Shown here: positions 36,533 through 47,043 of the stretch, one piece after another
How positions within the stretch are numbered: the first letter of the stretch is position 1
How the letters are laid out: each line of letters opens with the position of its first letter
Assembly (NCBI RefSeq): GCF_902859705.1
Contig: NZ_CADIJO010000008.1
Location: 183,411-247,410 of the forward strand
Direction: 5' to 3'
From: Achromobacter deleyi
GTDB lineage: Bacteria > Pseudomonadota > Gammaproteobacteria > Burkholderiales > Burkholderiaceae_B
DNA length: 64,000 bases
The notes under the pieces: generated by a model
The model's input: only the letters and a program-made list of their open reading frames with translations
What the model was told of the DNA's origin: nothing
Databases searched by the model: none
Made by a program: the position numbers and the translations under genes

Positions 36533-38032
36533 CTACGCGCGGCGCAAGGCCCCGGCCAGGCGCCGCATGGCCGTCTCGATTTCGTGGGCGCTCAGCGACG
36601 CGTAGCCCAGCAGCCACCCCTGCTGTTGCACCGGCCCCGCATACAGGCGGCTCAGCCCCGGCAACGCCACGCCGGCCGCGGCCGCCCGGCGGATCGTGTC
36701 CACCTCGGACCAGCCCGGTTCCAGCAGGCAGGGAATCTGCAATCCCCCTTCGGGCCGCACCGCCCGCGCCACCCCCTGCAAGTGGCGCGCCACGGCGTCC
36801 AGCATGACCTCGCGCCGCGCCGCATACAGCTTGCGCATGGCGCGCACATGCGAGTTGTAGTGCCCATCGTCCATGAAGCGCGCCAAAGTCAGTTGCAGGA
36901 TCTGCGGCGTGTGCCCGTCGACGATGCTGCGCGCGCGGCTGAAGGCGTCCACCAATTCCTCGGGCAACGCCATGTACCCCATCCGCAAGCCCGGAAACAG
37001 CGTCTTGCTGAACGTGCCGAGATAGATCGTGCGGCCGTGCTTGTCCAGGCCCTGCACGCAGGCGGTCGGCAAGCCGTCGTAGTGAAATTCGCTGTCGTAG
37101 TCGTCTTCGATGATCCACTTGCCGGTTTCACCGGCCCAGCGGGTCAGTTCCAGCCGGCGCGCCAGCGACAGCGTCGCCCCGGTGGGGTATTGATGCGACG
37201 GCGTCACGTAGACGCAGGCGGCGCCGCTGCGGTCGGCGCGCAGCAAGTCCGTGCGAATGCCCTGCGCGTCCACGTCGATCGGCACGATGCGGGCCTCGGC
37301 GAATTCGAACGCCTTGCGCGCGCCAAAGTAGCCGGGGTTCTCCAGCAGAATCGGCTTGCCGGCGTCGGCCAGCAGTTGCGCGCACAGGAACAGCGCCTGG
37401 CGCGTGCTGCTCAGCACCACGATCTGGCGCGCCGTCACCTTGGCGCCGCGTTCCAGATTCAGATATGTGGCAATCGCCTTGCGCAGCGGCTCGGCCCCCT
37501 GCGGATCGCCATGCAGCAACACATGGCCGCGATGCTCCTTGAGCACCTGGCGTTGCAGTCGCTCCCAGACCTCGGTGGGAAACGTCCGCGTCTCGGGCAG
37601 CCCGGTGGCGAACGGCTGGATCGCCTGCTGGTCGGCCACGCCGCCGCTATCGAAGATCGAACGGCCTCGCCGGCTCAGGCCTTCCCCAGGCGAGGCCACC
37701 GTGGCTGCACGCGGCGGGGCCTTGGCGCGCCGGCCGGCCGCCCCGCGCAGGTCCGCGCCAAGAGTGGCGGACACGTAGCTGCCCGAGCCCTTGCGACGGG
37801 AAATGAAGCCGTCGCGGTGCAGCTGCACGTAGGCATTTTCGACCGTGTCCCGCGCCACGCCCAGCGACTGGGCCAGCGTACGCGTCGCGGGCAGCTTCAC
37901 GCCCGCGCCCAGCGCTCCGTCCAGGATCAACGCCCCCAGCGCACGCTGGATGCGCTGGTGCAGGTCCAGCCATTGAAGATCCGCATCGGCCATGCGGATC
38001 TTCAGGGTTTCCAGTTCGAATGCCTTGCTCAT
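36533..38032 (-). CDS. MocR/PdxR-type GntR regulator with aminotransferase domain
   Basis: This 499-residue fusion has an N-terminal GntR winged helix-turn-helix (LHQRIQRALGALILDGALGAGVKLPATRTLAQSLGVARDTVENAYVQL, residues about 20-80). A class I aminotransferase-like domain follows, with the PLP-binding lysine in YLGTFSKTLFPGLRMGY near residue 330. MocR proteins use PLP or an amino-compound adduct as effector rather than as catalyst. ATG 38032 is preceded by AGGCAG. The gene is divergent from the BenE-family transporter across 195 bases, which is the usual target arrangement. The regulated pathway is unknown. Confidence 0.9.
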   Translation of the reverse strand: MSKAFELETLKIRMADADLQWLDLHQRIQRALGALILDGALGAGVKLPATRTLAQSLGVARDTVENAYVQLHRDGFISRRKGSGSYVSATLGADLRGAAGRRAKAPPRAATVASPGEGLSRRGRSIFDSGGVADQQAIQPFATGLPETRTFPTEVWERLQRQVLKEHRGHVLLHGDPQGAEPLRKAIATYLNLERGAKVTARQIVVLSSTRQALFLCAQLLADAGKPILLENPGYFGARKAFEFAEARIVPIDVDAQGIRTDLLRADRSGAACVYVTPSHQYPTGATLSLARRLELTRWAGETGKWIIEDDYDSEFHYDGLPTACVQGLDKHGRTIYLGTFSKTLFPGLRMGYMALPEELVDAFSRARSIVDGHTPQILQLTLARFMDDGHYNSHVRAMRKLYAARREVMLDAVARHLQGVARAVRPEGGLQIPCLLEPGWSEVDTIRRAAAAGVALPGLSRLYAGPVQQQGWLLGYASLSAHEIETAMRRLAGALRRA

Positions 38033-38227
38033 GCGGTCTGCCTGAAAGCCGCGCAATGAAGTGTCGCGGCAGGCCATTCTAGGGGACAGAAACATCGGCC
38101 GCAATGTGGACAGCCGGAAAAAGTGGTCTGGTGGTATCTAAAGAAGCATAGGGCTTCAGTAGTCCATTACGGCGCTATAAAACGACTTTCCCTCCAACCT
38201 TCCCCTCTCCAGGCCGGCCCCTACGCC

Positions 38228-39478
38228 ATGTATTCCCCCGTCTCTCGCCCCGCCCTGCAATGGCGCGACCTTCTGCATCCCGTCATCGCCGGCCTCATCT
38301 CGGTCATCGTCAACTACGGCGGCACGTTCATTCTGGTATTCCAGGCCGCCAAGGCGGCCGGCCTGGACCCGGCCCACACCGCCTCGTGGGTCTGGTCCAT
38401 TTCCATCGGTGTGGGCGTCACAGGCATCCTGCTCAGCTGGGCCACGCGCGAACCCATCATCACCGCCTGGTCCACGCCCGCCGCCGCCTTCCTGGTCACG
38501 GCCCTGGCCACCACGCCATACGCCGAAGCCGTGGGCGCCTACCTGATCTCTGCTGCCGCCTTCGTCGTGCTGGGCCTGTCCGGCTGCTTCGAGAAACTCA
38601 TCCGCCTGATTCCTCCCGGCGTGGCGGCGGGCCTCCTGGCCGGCATCCTGCTGCCGTTTGGTATCGGCGCCTTCGGCGGCATCAGCCTGGACCCCTTGCT
38701 GGCAGGCTGGCTGATCCTGGCCTATGTGGTGCTCAAGCGCTTCACTGCCCGCTACGCCGTGGTCGGCATCCTGGTGTCGGGCCTGGCCCTGCTGCTGCTG
38801 CAGAACCGCGTCGACCTGTCTGCCCTGACACTGACGCTGGCCGCGCCCGTCTACACCTCGCCCGCCTTCTCGCTCAATGCCGCGCTCAGCGTCGCCCTGC
38901 CGCTGTTCCTGATTACGCTGACGGGCCAGTACATGCCCGGCATGCTGGTGCTGCGCAACGACGGCTTCAAGACCCGCGCCAACGGCATTGTCACGGTCAC
39001 GGGCCTGGGGTCGCTGCTGATGGCGCCCTTCGGGTCACACGCCTTCAATCTGGCCGCGATCACGGCCGCCATCTGCACCGGCCGGGAATCCCACGAAGAC
39101 CCGTCCCGGCGCTGGGTTGCCGGCATCGCGGCGGGCGTGTTCTACATCGTCGTCGGCGTCTTCGGGGTCACGCTGGCGGCGGTCTTCATGGCGTTGCCCG
39201 CCACCTTCATCACCACGCTGGCCGGCCTGGCCTTGCTGGGCACCATCGGCGCCAGCCTGGCCGGCGCGCTGGCCGATGCCAAGACGCGCGAGGCCTCGCT
39301 GATCACCTTCCTGGCCGCCGCGGCCAACATCAAACTGTTCGGCATCGGCGGCGCGTTCTGGGGCCTGCTCATCGGTCTGGCCGCCCACGCCCTGCTCAAC
39401 GGCCGCCTGCCGACGCGCACCCGCTACACTGACACATCCATCGCCGCCCCCGCGGCCGCCAAGGACATGGTGAAGTAA
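38228..39478 (+). CDS. BenE-family benzoate/organic acid transporter
   Basis: This 416-residue inner-membrane transporter has 11-12 hydrophobic segments. Characteristic BenE/YdcO stretches are GGTFILVFQAAKAAGLD, SIGVGVTGILLSWATREPIITAWSTPAAAFLV and LTGQYMPGMLVLRNDGFKTRANGI. Also present are APFGSHAFNLAAITAAICTGRESHEDP and TFITTLAGLALLGTIGASLAGAL. Family members carry benzoate with protons, though YdcO homologues have unproven substrates. ATG 38228 gives the normal start; an upstream ATG at 38123 adds 35 unrelated residues. The stop overlaps the yggS start (TAATG). It is likely controlled by the divergent MocR protein. Confidence 0.9.
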   Translation: MYSPVSRPALQWRDLLHPVIAGLISVIVNYGGTFILVFQAAKAAGLDPAHTASWVWSISIGVGVTGILLSWATREPIITAWSTPAAAFLVTALATTPYAEAVGAYLISAAAFVVLGLSGCFEKLIRLIPPGVAAGLLAGILLPFGIGAFGGISLDPLLAGWLILAYVVLKRFTARYAVVGILVSGLALLLLQNRVDLSALTLTLAAPVYTSPAFSLNAALSVALPLFLITLTGQYMPGMLVLRNDGFKTRANGIVTVTGLGSLLMAPFGSHAFNLAAITAAICTGRESHEDPSRRWVAGIAAGVFYIVVGVFGVTLAAVFMALPATFITTLAGLALLGTIGASLAGALADAKTREASLITFLAAAANIKLFGIGGAFWGLLIGLAAHALLNGRLPTRTRYTDTSIAAPAAAKDMVK

Positions 39479-40284
39479 TGCAACCTGACCTGCCCCCCAC
39501 CGACGACACACAAACTCGCCATGATCAGCACGGCCGCTATCCGCAGGCGCTGACCGTCGAAGACTTCCGCCACAACCTCGCTGCCGTGCACGCACGCATC
39601 CAGGCCGCCTGCGAGCGCGCCGGCCGCGACCCGCGCGACGTGCGTCTATTGCCCGTCAGCAAGACCATGGACGAATCCCGCATCCGGCTGGCCTACGCCG
39701 CGGGCTGCCGGCTGCTGGGCGAAAACAAGGTGCAGGAAGCCCTGCGCAAATGGGAAGCCACCACCGACCTGACCGACCTGCGCTGGTCCGTCATCGGCCA
39801 TCTGCAGACCAACAAGGCCAAGGTGGTCGCCCGTTTCGCGAGCGAGTTCCAGGCCCTGGACAGCCTGCGCGTAGCCGAGGCGCTGGACCGCCGCCTGCAG
39901 GCCGAAGGCCGTTCGCTGGATGTGTTCGTGCAGGTCAACACGTCCGGCGAACCCAGCAAGTACGGCCTTCCCCCCGAAGAGGCCGCCGCCTTTGTCCGCG
40001 CCATGCCGGCATTCACCGCGCTGCGCGTGCGCGGGTTGATGACGCTGGCGCTGTTCTCCAGCGAAGCTGTGCGGGTACGCCAGTGTTTCGTGCTGCTGCG
40101 CAGCCTGCGCGAGCAATTGCGCCAGGACGCGCCCGCGGGCATCGCGCTGGACGAGCTGTCCATGGGCATGTCGGGCGACTTCGAAATCGCCATCGAAGAA
40201 GGCGCCACCGTGGTGCGCGTGGGCCAGGCCATCTTCGGCGCCCGCGCCTTGCCGGACAGCCACTACTGGCCCACCGGCGAATAG
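39478..40284 (+). CDS. YggS-family pyridoxal phosphate homeostasis protein
   Basis: This 268-residue PLP-binding protein of the PLPBP/YggS family has a TIM-barrel fold without known catalysis and is linked to PLP balance. It has VRLLPVSKTMDESRI (PLP lysine near residue 60), LLGENKVQEALRKWE, WSVIGHLQTNKAK, VQVNTSGEPSKYGL, VRGLMTLALFS and LSMGMSGDFEIAIEEGATVVRVGQAIFG. A Gln/His/Asp-rich extension of about 30 residues precedes the conserved start. Its ATG shares a base with the benE stop, so it is co-translated with the transporter. Pairing with a PLP-dependent MocR regulator next door is notable. Confidence 0.9.
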   Translation: MQPDLPPTDDTQTRHDQHGRYPQALTVEDFRHNLAAVHARIQAACERAGRDPRDVRLLPVSKTMDESRIRLAYAAGCRLLGENKVQEALRKWEATTDLTDLRWSVIGHLQTNKAKVVARFASEFQALDSLRVAEALDRRLQAEGRSLDVFVQVNTSGEPSKYGLPPEEAAAFVRAMPAFTALRVRGLMTLALFSSEAVRVRQCFVLLRSLREQLRQDAPAGIALDELSMGMSGDFEIAIEEGATVVRVGQAIFGARALPDSHYWPTGE

Positions 40285-40296
40285 CCGAACCGCCCC

Positions 40297-40938
40297 TTAG
40301 CCCAAGGGCCAGCGGCCAGCTTCTGGCGGCAGGCCCGGCAGGCTGGCCACCAGCATTTCGTCGATGAACGCGGCGGGCGCCAGCCGGCCGTCCGGCTTGT
40401 ACCACTGCACCGTCAGATTCATGGCGCCCAGCACGCAACGCTTGATCACCCGGGCGTCGCCCCGCAGCAGGCCCGCCGCCACCGCCGCCGCCACCACCTG
40501 CTGCCACATCGCTTCATAGCGGTCGCTCAAGCCCTTGACGCTGGCCTGGCTGGGCGCCGACAGGCTGCGCCATTCGTACACCAGCGCGTTCATCGCGTCG
40601 CCCCCGGCGCCGTGCAGCATGCTCCACATATGCACCCGGAACAGCGCCGCCAGACGGTCGGCTGGCGCCTGGTAGTGATCCAGCGCCTGGCGGCCACCAT
40701 CCAGCACTTCCTGGATGCCGTTGTTCATCACCGCCACCAGGATTTCTTCTTTGCTGCGGAAATGATGGAACAGGCTGCCCGACTGCAAACCCACGGCCCG
40801 CGCCAGTTCGCGCACCGTCGTGCGTTCGTAGCCGTGCTGGCGAAAGAGGCGTCCGGCCGTCAGGATCACCTCGTCGCGGCGCAGCGATTCCGCCCCGTCC
40901 TCGTGGCTGGCCGGTACGTCCCTGGCTGGCCGGCTCAT
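40297..40938 (-). CDS. TetR-family transcriptional regulator
   Basis: This 213-residue repressor-type protein has an N-terminal TetR helix-turn-helix: RRDEVILTAGRLFRQHGYERTTVRELARAVGLQSGSLFHHFRSKEEIL, residues about 18-68. A helical effector-binding domain follows, with a TetR_C-like pattern (WRSLSAPSQASVKGLSDRYEAMWQQVV). Its ATG at 40938 overlaps the thiolase stop by four bases, so it is the last gene of the catabolic operon and would give autogenous control. Related TetR proteins in such operons respond to acyl-CoAs. A candidate operator lies at 48895-48914 upstream of livG. Confidence 0.9.
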   Translation of the reverse strand: MSRPARDVPASHEDGAESLRRDEVILTAGRLFRQHGYERTTVRELARAVGLQSGSLFHHFRSKEEILVAVMNNGIQEVLDGGRQALDHYQAPADRLAALFRVHMWSMLHGAGGDAMNALVYEWRSLSAPSQASVKGLSDRYEAMWQQVVAAAVAAGLLRGDARVIKRCVLGAMNLTVQWYKPDGRLAPAAFIDEMLVASLPGLPPEAGRWPLG

Positions 40939-42089
40939 AAGCGTTCGATCACCGTCGCGGTCGCCATGCCATGGCCGATGCACATGACCTGCAGGCCGAA
41001 CTGGCCACCCGTGGCGCGCAGCCCCGCCAACATCTTGGCCATCAGGCCCGCGCCCGTCGCGCCCAGCGGATGGCCGTGGGCGATGGCGCCGCCCCACGGA
41101 TTCACGCGCGCCGGGTCGGCATCCAGGCTACGCTGCCACGCCAGCACCACGCTGGCAAAGGCCTCGTTGATCTCGATCCAGTCCATGTCCTGCAGGCGCA
41201 GGCCGGCACGCGCCAACGCCTGTTCGGTGGCGGGAATCACGCCGGTCAGTTGCAGCACCGGGTCCGAACCGACCGCCACGCGGGCGCGAAAACGCGCCTG
41301 CGGACGCAGGCCGTCGGCCAGCGCCGCCTGCCGGTCCGCCAGCAGCACGGCGGCCGCGCCATCGGCCAACTGGCTGGCCTGGGCCGCGGTGACATTACCC
41401 TGGCCCGGCGGGCGCAAGGCCGGCGCCAGCGTGGCCATCTTGGCCGGGTCCGCCCGTTCGCGAATGCCTTCGTCGCGCAGCGGCAGCCCCGCCGGCCCCG
41501 CCAGCAGTTCGCTATGCCAGCCAGCCGAGGCCGCCGCCCAGGCACGGGCGTGGCTCTGCACCGACCACGCATCCATCTCGGCGCGCGTCAGCCCCCATTG
41601 TTCGGCGATGCGTTCCGCGCTTTCGATCTGATGCACCAGCGGATAGCGCTGCAGCAGCCCGGGGTTCAGCGAATCGAACCCGCGAAACTCACCCTGCCCC
41701 AACGTCACGTCCAGGAACATCGGCACGCGGCTCATGCTTTCCACCCCGCCCGCAACGACATAACGCATGTCGCCCGCGGCGATGGCCTGCGCCCCCATGT
41801 GCACCGCCTGCTGGCTGGACCCGCACATGCGGTTCAGCGACAGGCCCGGCACCGTCTCGGGCAAACCCGCCAGCAGCGCCGCCAGGCGGCCGATATTGGC
41901 GCCCTGCTCGCCGGCCTGGCTGACGCAGCCGGCCAGCACGTCCTCGACCTGGCCAGGCGGCAGGCCGGCCCGCCCCAACAAGCCCTGGATGGCATCGGCC
42001 AGCAAATCATCGGGCCGCCTGTCGGCCCAGCGGCCGCCACGCCGCCCGAAGGGCGTGCGCACGGCCTCCACAATCACCGCTTCGTTCAT
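40935..42089 (-). CDS. acetyl-CoA acyltransferase (thiolase)
   Basis: This 384-residue thiolase cleaves a 3-ketoacyl-CoA with CoA, or condenses acyl-CoAs. The nucleophilic Cys is in SLNRMCGSSQQAV near residue 88. The catalytic His is in GGAIAHGHPLGATGAG near residue 340 and the second Cys in VMCIGHGMA near residue 370. VEAVRTPFGRRGG marks the N-terminus. Its ATG overlaps the acyl-CoA synthetase stop by four bases, and its own stop overlaps the tetR start. In this operon it would carry out the last, chain-shortening step after CoA activation. Confidence 0.93.
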   Translation of the reverse strand: MNEAVIVEAVRTPFGRRGGRWADRRPDDLLADAIQGLLGRAGLPPGQVEDVLAGCVSQAGEQGANIGRLAALLAGLPETVPGLSLNRMCGSSQQAVHMGAQAIAAGDMRYVVAGGVESMSRVPMFLDVTLGQGEFRGFDSLNPGLLQRYPLVHQIESAERIAEQWGLTRAEMDAWSVQSHARAWAAASAGWHSELLAGPAGLPLRDEGIRERADPAKMATLAPALRPPGQGNVTAAQASQLADGAAAVLLADRQAALADGLRPQARFRARVAVGSDPVLQLTGVIPATEQALARAGLRLQDMDWIEINEAFASVVLAWQRSLDADPARVNPWGGAIAHGHPLGATGAGLMAKMLAGLRATGGQFGLQVMCIGHGMATATVIERL

Positions 42090-43935
42090 GCCGGTGTCTC
42101 CTCGGCGTACAGCCGCTCGATATCGTCCGCATAACTGCGGTAGATGCTGGCGCGCCGTACCTTCATGGTCGCGGTCACCTCGCCATCATCGTGGTCCAGT
42201 TCCTTGGTCAAGAGATGAAAGCGCTTGATCTGCGCCACCGGCGCCAGCCCGGCATTGGCGCGCGCCACCTCGCCCGCCACCAGCTCGCGCACCTCTGCGC
42301 ATTCGGCCAGCGACCGGAAATGCGTAAAGGCGATGCGCCGCGATTCCGCCCATTTGCCCACCGTGTCGAATTCCAGCTGGATCAATGCTGCGACAAAGCG
42401 GCGGCCATCCGCGACGATCACGCACTCCTTCACATAGGGGCTGCTCTTGACCGCGTTCTCGATTTCCGACGGCGTCAGGTTCTTGCCACCGGCCGTGATC
42501 ATGATGTCTTTCAGGCGATCGACGATGCGCAGGCGTCCGTCCTGCACCGCGGCCACGTCGCCCGTGTGCAGCCAGCCGTCCCGCACGGTATCGGCGGTGG
42601 CCGCGTCGTTCTTGTAGTAGCCGGCAAACACCATGTCGCCGCGCACCTGCAGTTCATCCGCGTCGCCCAGGCGCCAATCGACCCCCAAAATCGCCTCGCC
42701 CACCGTACCCACTTTGACGCGATCCGGATGCTGGCCAAAGATCATGCCCGCCGATTCGGTCAGGCCATACACCTCTACCAATGGCACACCGATCGTGCGG
42801 AAATACCGCACCACGTCAGGGGCAATGGGAGCCGCCCCCGTCATTGCCACCCCGACCCGGCGCAGGCCGATGAAATTCTGCAAGGCTCGCAGTACCAGCA
42901 CGTACCACAGCGCATAGGTCAGCCTTTCGCCCACGCTGCGTTGCCGCGCGGATTTTTCCAGGAACGGCGTGCAGGCGGCCACCGCCCGCCGATACAGCCA
43001 TTGCTGCAGCCGGCCCGCTTCCTGCATCTTGATCGAGATCGACGCGTGCAGCTTTTCCCAGATGCGCGGCACGCCCAGGAACACCGTGGGCGCCACCTCG
43101 CGCAGATCTTCCTGCACCGTGCGGATCGACTCGCCGAAATTGACCTGCGCCCCCAGATAGATCGGCACGAAGGTCGACAGCATCTGTTCGGCCACATGGC
43201 ACAGCGGCAGGTACGACAGGTGCACGCTGCCGGCATCCATCGACAGTCGGTCGGCGATGCCAGGAGCCACGCCGCGCATGTTGCGGTAGCTCAGCATCGC
43301 GCCCTTGGGCTTGCCCGTGGAGCCGGACGTGTAGATCATCAGCCCCAGGTCATCCAGCTGTTGCGTGTCCAGCCAGGCATTGAGCGCCTCCAGCCCGTCG
43401 GTCTCGCGCCGCAGGCCTTCCGCTTCGAGTTCGGCGAAGGCAACGATGCGCGCACGTTCGGCGGGCGGATACGAGCGCAACCCCTTGGTTTCCATCACTA
43501 CAATGCGGCGCAAAAGCGGCAGCCGGTGCGCCACCTGCAATACCTTGTCGGTCTGTTCCTGGTCTTCGCACACCACCAGTTCGACGTCGGCATGTTCCAG
43601 CACGTAGCCCATTTCCTCGGCCGGGCTGGTGGCGTACACGCCCACGGCCACGCCACCCACCGCGCCCGCGCCCAGCTGCACCAGCAGCCATTCCAGGCGG
43701 TTGTCGGACACGATGGCCACCCGGCCGCCGCGAGACAGGCCTTCGGCCTGCAAGCCCAGCCCCACGCGGCAGGCCCGCTGCCAGTACTGCGCCCACGACA
43801 CCGGCTGCCAGATACCGAAGTCCTTCTGCCGCACGGCAATGCCGGCCGGCTGGCGGCGCGCCTGTTCGCGCAGCATCTGCGGCAAGGTCAGCGCCGGCCA
43901 GAGACCGTCCGCCGGCCGCGAAGCATCGGGCGCCG

Positions 43936-43939
<4 letters not shown>
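42086..43939 (-). CDS. AMP-dependent long-chain acyl-CoA synthetase/ligase
   Basis: This 617-residue adenylate-forming enzyme activates a carboxylic acid to its CoA thioester with ATP. It has the AMP-binding P-loop-like motif IYTSGSTGKPKGAMLSY near residue 205, LPLCHVAEQM, the VYGLTESAG motif and GDVAAVQDGRLRIVDRLKDIMITAGGKNLTPSEIEN (A8 hinge region near residue 470). The layout fits the FAA1/FadD15-like long-chain subgroup, with a C-terminus ending in an R-R-x-I-YRSY-type stretch. The real substrate may be another organic acid. Four-base overlaps with livF and the thiolase show a coupled operon. Confidence 0.92.
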
Positions 43940-44775
<836 letters not shown>

Positions 44776-44782
44776 GGCCGCC

Positions 44783-45964
44783 TCACTGCAGCACGATCCA
44801 GTCCGACGCCGGCACCATCTGCTTCTGCTTGGTGTCCGCGCGATAGATCCGGCCCACGGGAATGGAATTGCCCTTGATCGAGATCGGCACGCCGATCAGG
44901 CCACCGGTGTCGAAGTCCTTGATGCCTTCCAGCGCGGCCTTCATGTTGGCGCTGGTCAGCTCTTTACCCGCATCCAGCGTGCGCTTGGCGACTTCGGTGA
45001 ACAGCATCGCAGCCAGGAAGCCCTGCATGTAGCCCGTGCTCTGGTACTGCGGCCGCATTTCGCGGATCTTCTTGAGCATCGGCGCATCGGCCGCGTCGTC
45101 ATAGTAGTAACGGTAAGGCATCACGCCCATGAAGCCTTCGGCGTCCTCGCCCATCTGCATCACGGTGGAATTGTCCATGGTCCAGAACGTGCCCATGTAT
45201 CGCGTCTTCAGGCCCATGCGCTTGCCCTGGCCGACGAATTCCGGAATCGGCGCCAGCACGTAGCCATGGAAAATCGTGAAGTCCGGATCCGCGCGGCGCA
45301 GCTTGATCACCTCGGTCGATACGTCCACGCTGCCGGGCGGCGTCATGATCTCGGTGGCCACCGTCAGCCCCAGCTTCTGCGCCACGGCGCGCGAACTCGC
45401 AATCGGGTCGCGTCCGAACTCGGTGTCCGAATACACGAACGCCACCTTGGCCCCCGGCTTTTCCTTGGCGATGTAGCGCAGCAGAATGCCGAACATCTCG
45501 GTGTAGTCCGGCCCCAGCATGAACTGCGCCGGATACTTGGCCGGATCGTTCAGTTCGGTGGCGAACGAGGCGCCCGTCATCAGGATGCTGCCCGCGCGGT
45601 TCAGTTCGGCGTTGATGGTCTTGGAAAACCCGGTCGAATCGCCGTAGTAGAAATTCACCTTGTTCTGGCTGGTGATCTTCTTGAAGGCCGCCACCGACGC
45701 ATCCACCTTGTAGGCCGTGTCTTCCGGCACGTAACGCACCTTGCGGCCCTTCACCCCGCCCTGGTCGTTGATGATCTTCACGTAGTCGGTGATGCCGGCA
45801 TGGATGCCCTGCCCGGCAAACGCGAACACCCCGCTCAGCGGAATCGAGCCGCCCAGCACCAGGTCTTCTTCGGCGTGGGCCGCGGGCGCGGCCGCCATGG
45901 CCATCGCCACGCCCAAGGGCGCCAGCAACTTCGATAAACCGCTGCCTATCCGGATGCGCTTCAT
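44783..45964 (-). CDS. periplasmic binding protein of the LivK type
   Basis: This 393-residue periplasmic solute-binding protein starts at ATG 45964 with AGGAGA upstream. Its signal peptide ends APAAHAEED. The Peripla_BP_6 fold follows: LVLGGSIPLSGVFAFAGQGIHAGITDYVKIINDQGG near residue 35, GDSTGFSKTINAELNRAG, VAFVYSDTEFGRDPIASSRAVAQKLG, and MEGFMGVMPYRYY-like GFMGVMPYRYYYDD. Homologues in catabolic operons bind aromatic or other organic acids rather than leucine; the ligand here is unknown. The frame stays open far upstream through the permease genes, but that part is not coding. Confidence 0.92.
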   Translation of the reverse strand: MKRIRIGSGLSKLLAPLGVAMAMAAAPAAHAEEDLVLGGSIPLSGVFAFAGQGIHAGITDYVKIINDQGGVKGRKVRYVPEDTAYKVDASVAAFKKITSQNKVNFYYGDSTGFSKTINAELNRAGSILMTGASFATELNDPAKYPAQFMLGPDYTEMFGILLRYIAKEKPGAKVAFVYSDTEFGRDPIASSRAVAQKLGLTVATEIMTPPGSVDVSTEVIKLRRADPDFTIFHGYVLAPIPEFVGQGKRMGLKTRYMGTFWTMDNSTVMQMGEDAEGFMGVMPYRYYYDDAADAPMLKKIREMRPQYQSTGYMQGFLAAMLFTEVAKRTLDAGKELTSANMKAALEGIKDFDTGGLIGVPISIKGNSIPVGRIYRADTKQKQMVPASDWIVLQ

Positions 45965-46002
45965 GTTGATGTCTCCTGGTTCTCTGGGTGCGCGGCCGCC
46001 GT

Positions 46003-47040
46003 CTAGGTGCGGAATGGCCACAGGTGGAAGTAGCGGCGCACGCGGCGCCAGATTTCCGCGAGCCCGTGGGGCTCGAAGATCAGAAAGCCCACAATCAGCA
46101 GGCCGAACACGATCGTGCGTACGGGCGAAATCAGGCTCAGGGCATCGCCCCCCACCGGCAGCCAGCCCACGATCAGCTTGAGCAGTTCGGGCACCATCGT
46201 CATGAACACGGCGCCCAGGATGGAACCCAGGATCGAGCCCATGCCGCCCACGATGATGGCAGCCAGAAAGAAGATCGACATGATCAGCGGAAAGCTCTCC
46301 GGCGTGACCACGCGAAAGAAATACGCCCACAGCCCGCCCGCCACCCCGGCATAGAACGACGACAGGCCGAACGACAGCAGCTTGTAGCGCAGCAGGTGGA
46401 TGCCCAGCACTTCGGCCGAGATATCGCGGTCGCGGATCGCGATGAACGCCCGGCCGATGCGCGTACGAAACAGATTGGCCGCGCCCAGCACCATCAGCAC
46501 GGTCAGCGGCACGATCAGCCAATAGATCTTGAACGACGTGTCCAGATCCATGCCCAGGATGCGGGCGGGCGGCACCTGCAACCCGCCGGTGCCGCCGGTG
46601 AACTGCCAATTGGCGAAGACGAAATGTGCAATGAACGACGCCGCAATGGTCGATATCGCCAGGTACAGCCCCTTGACCCGCAGCGACGGAATACCCACCA
46701 GCAGGCCGCCCAGCATTGCCACCACGCCCCCGCCCAGCAGATTGACCAGCACCGGCGTGCCCAGGCGCAGTTCCATCACCGCCACCGTGTACGCGCCCAG
46801 TCCCATGAAGGCCGCCTGCCCCAGGCTCACCAGGCCCGTGTAGCCCGTCAGAATGTTCAGGCCCGTCGCGCTGGCCACATTGATGGCCACCAGGCAGGCC
46901 AGGTACAGCCAATAGGCGTCCGCCACGAACGGGAACAACACTAGCGATGCCGCCAGCAGCGCCAGCCACAGCCGCTGCGTGCGGGTATCGAACAGCGCCT
47001 GGTCGGCCAGGTACGTCTCTTTCGCGGTCGCGATGCGCAT
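46003..47040 (-). CDS. ABC transporter permease LivM
   Basis: This 345-residue inner-membrane permease has about ten hydrophobic segments and LivM signatures: NVASATGLNILTGYTGLVSLGQAAFMGLGAYT near residue 55, YLAISTIAASFI, RTRIGRAFIAIRDRDISAEVLGIHLLRYKLLSFGLSSFYAGVAGGLWA near residue 190 and IVGGMGSILGSILGAVF. It lies three bases downstream of livH and 38 bases before the binding-protein gene. With LivH it would form the transport channel. Confidence 0.92.
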   Translation of the reverse strand: MRIATAKETYLADQALFDTRTQRLWLALLAASLVLFPFVADAYWLYLACLVAINVASATGLNILTGYTGLVSLGQAAFMGLGAYTVAVMELRLGTPVLVNLLGGGVVAMLGGLLVGIPSLRVKGLYLAISTIAASFIAHFVFANWQFTGGTGGLQVPPARILGMDLDTSFKIYWLIVPLTVLMVLGAANLFRTRIGRAFIAIRDRDISAEVLGIHLLRYKLLSFGLSSFYAGVAGGLWAYFFRVVTPESFPLIMSIFFLAAIIVGGMGSILGSILGAVFMTMVPELLKLIVGWLPVGGDALSLISPVRTIVFGLLIVGFLIFEPHGLAEIWRRVRRYFHLWPFRT

Positions 47041-47043
47041 CGG

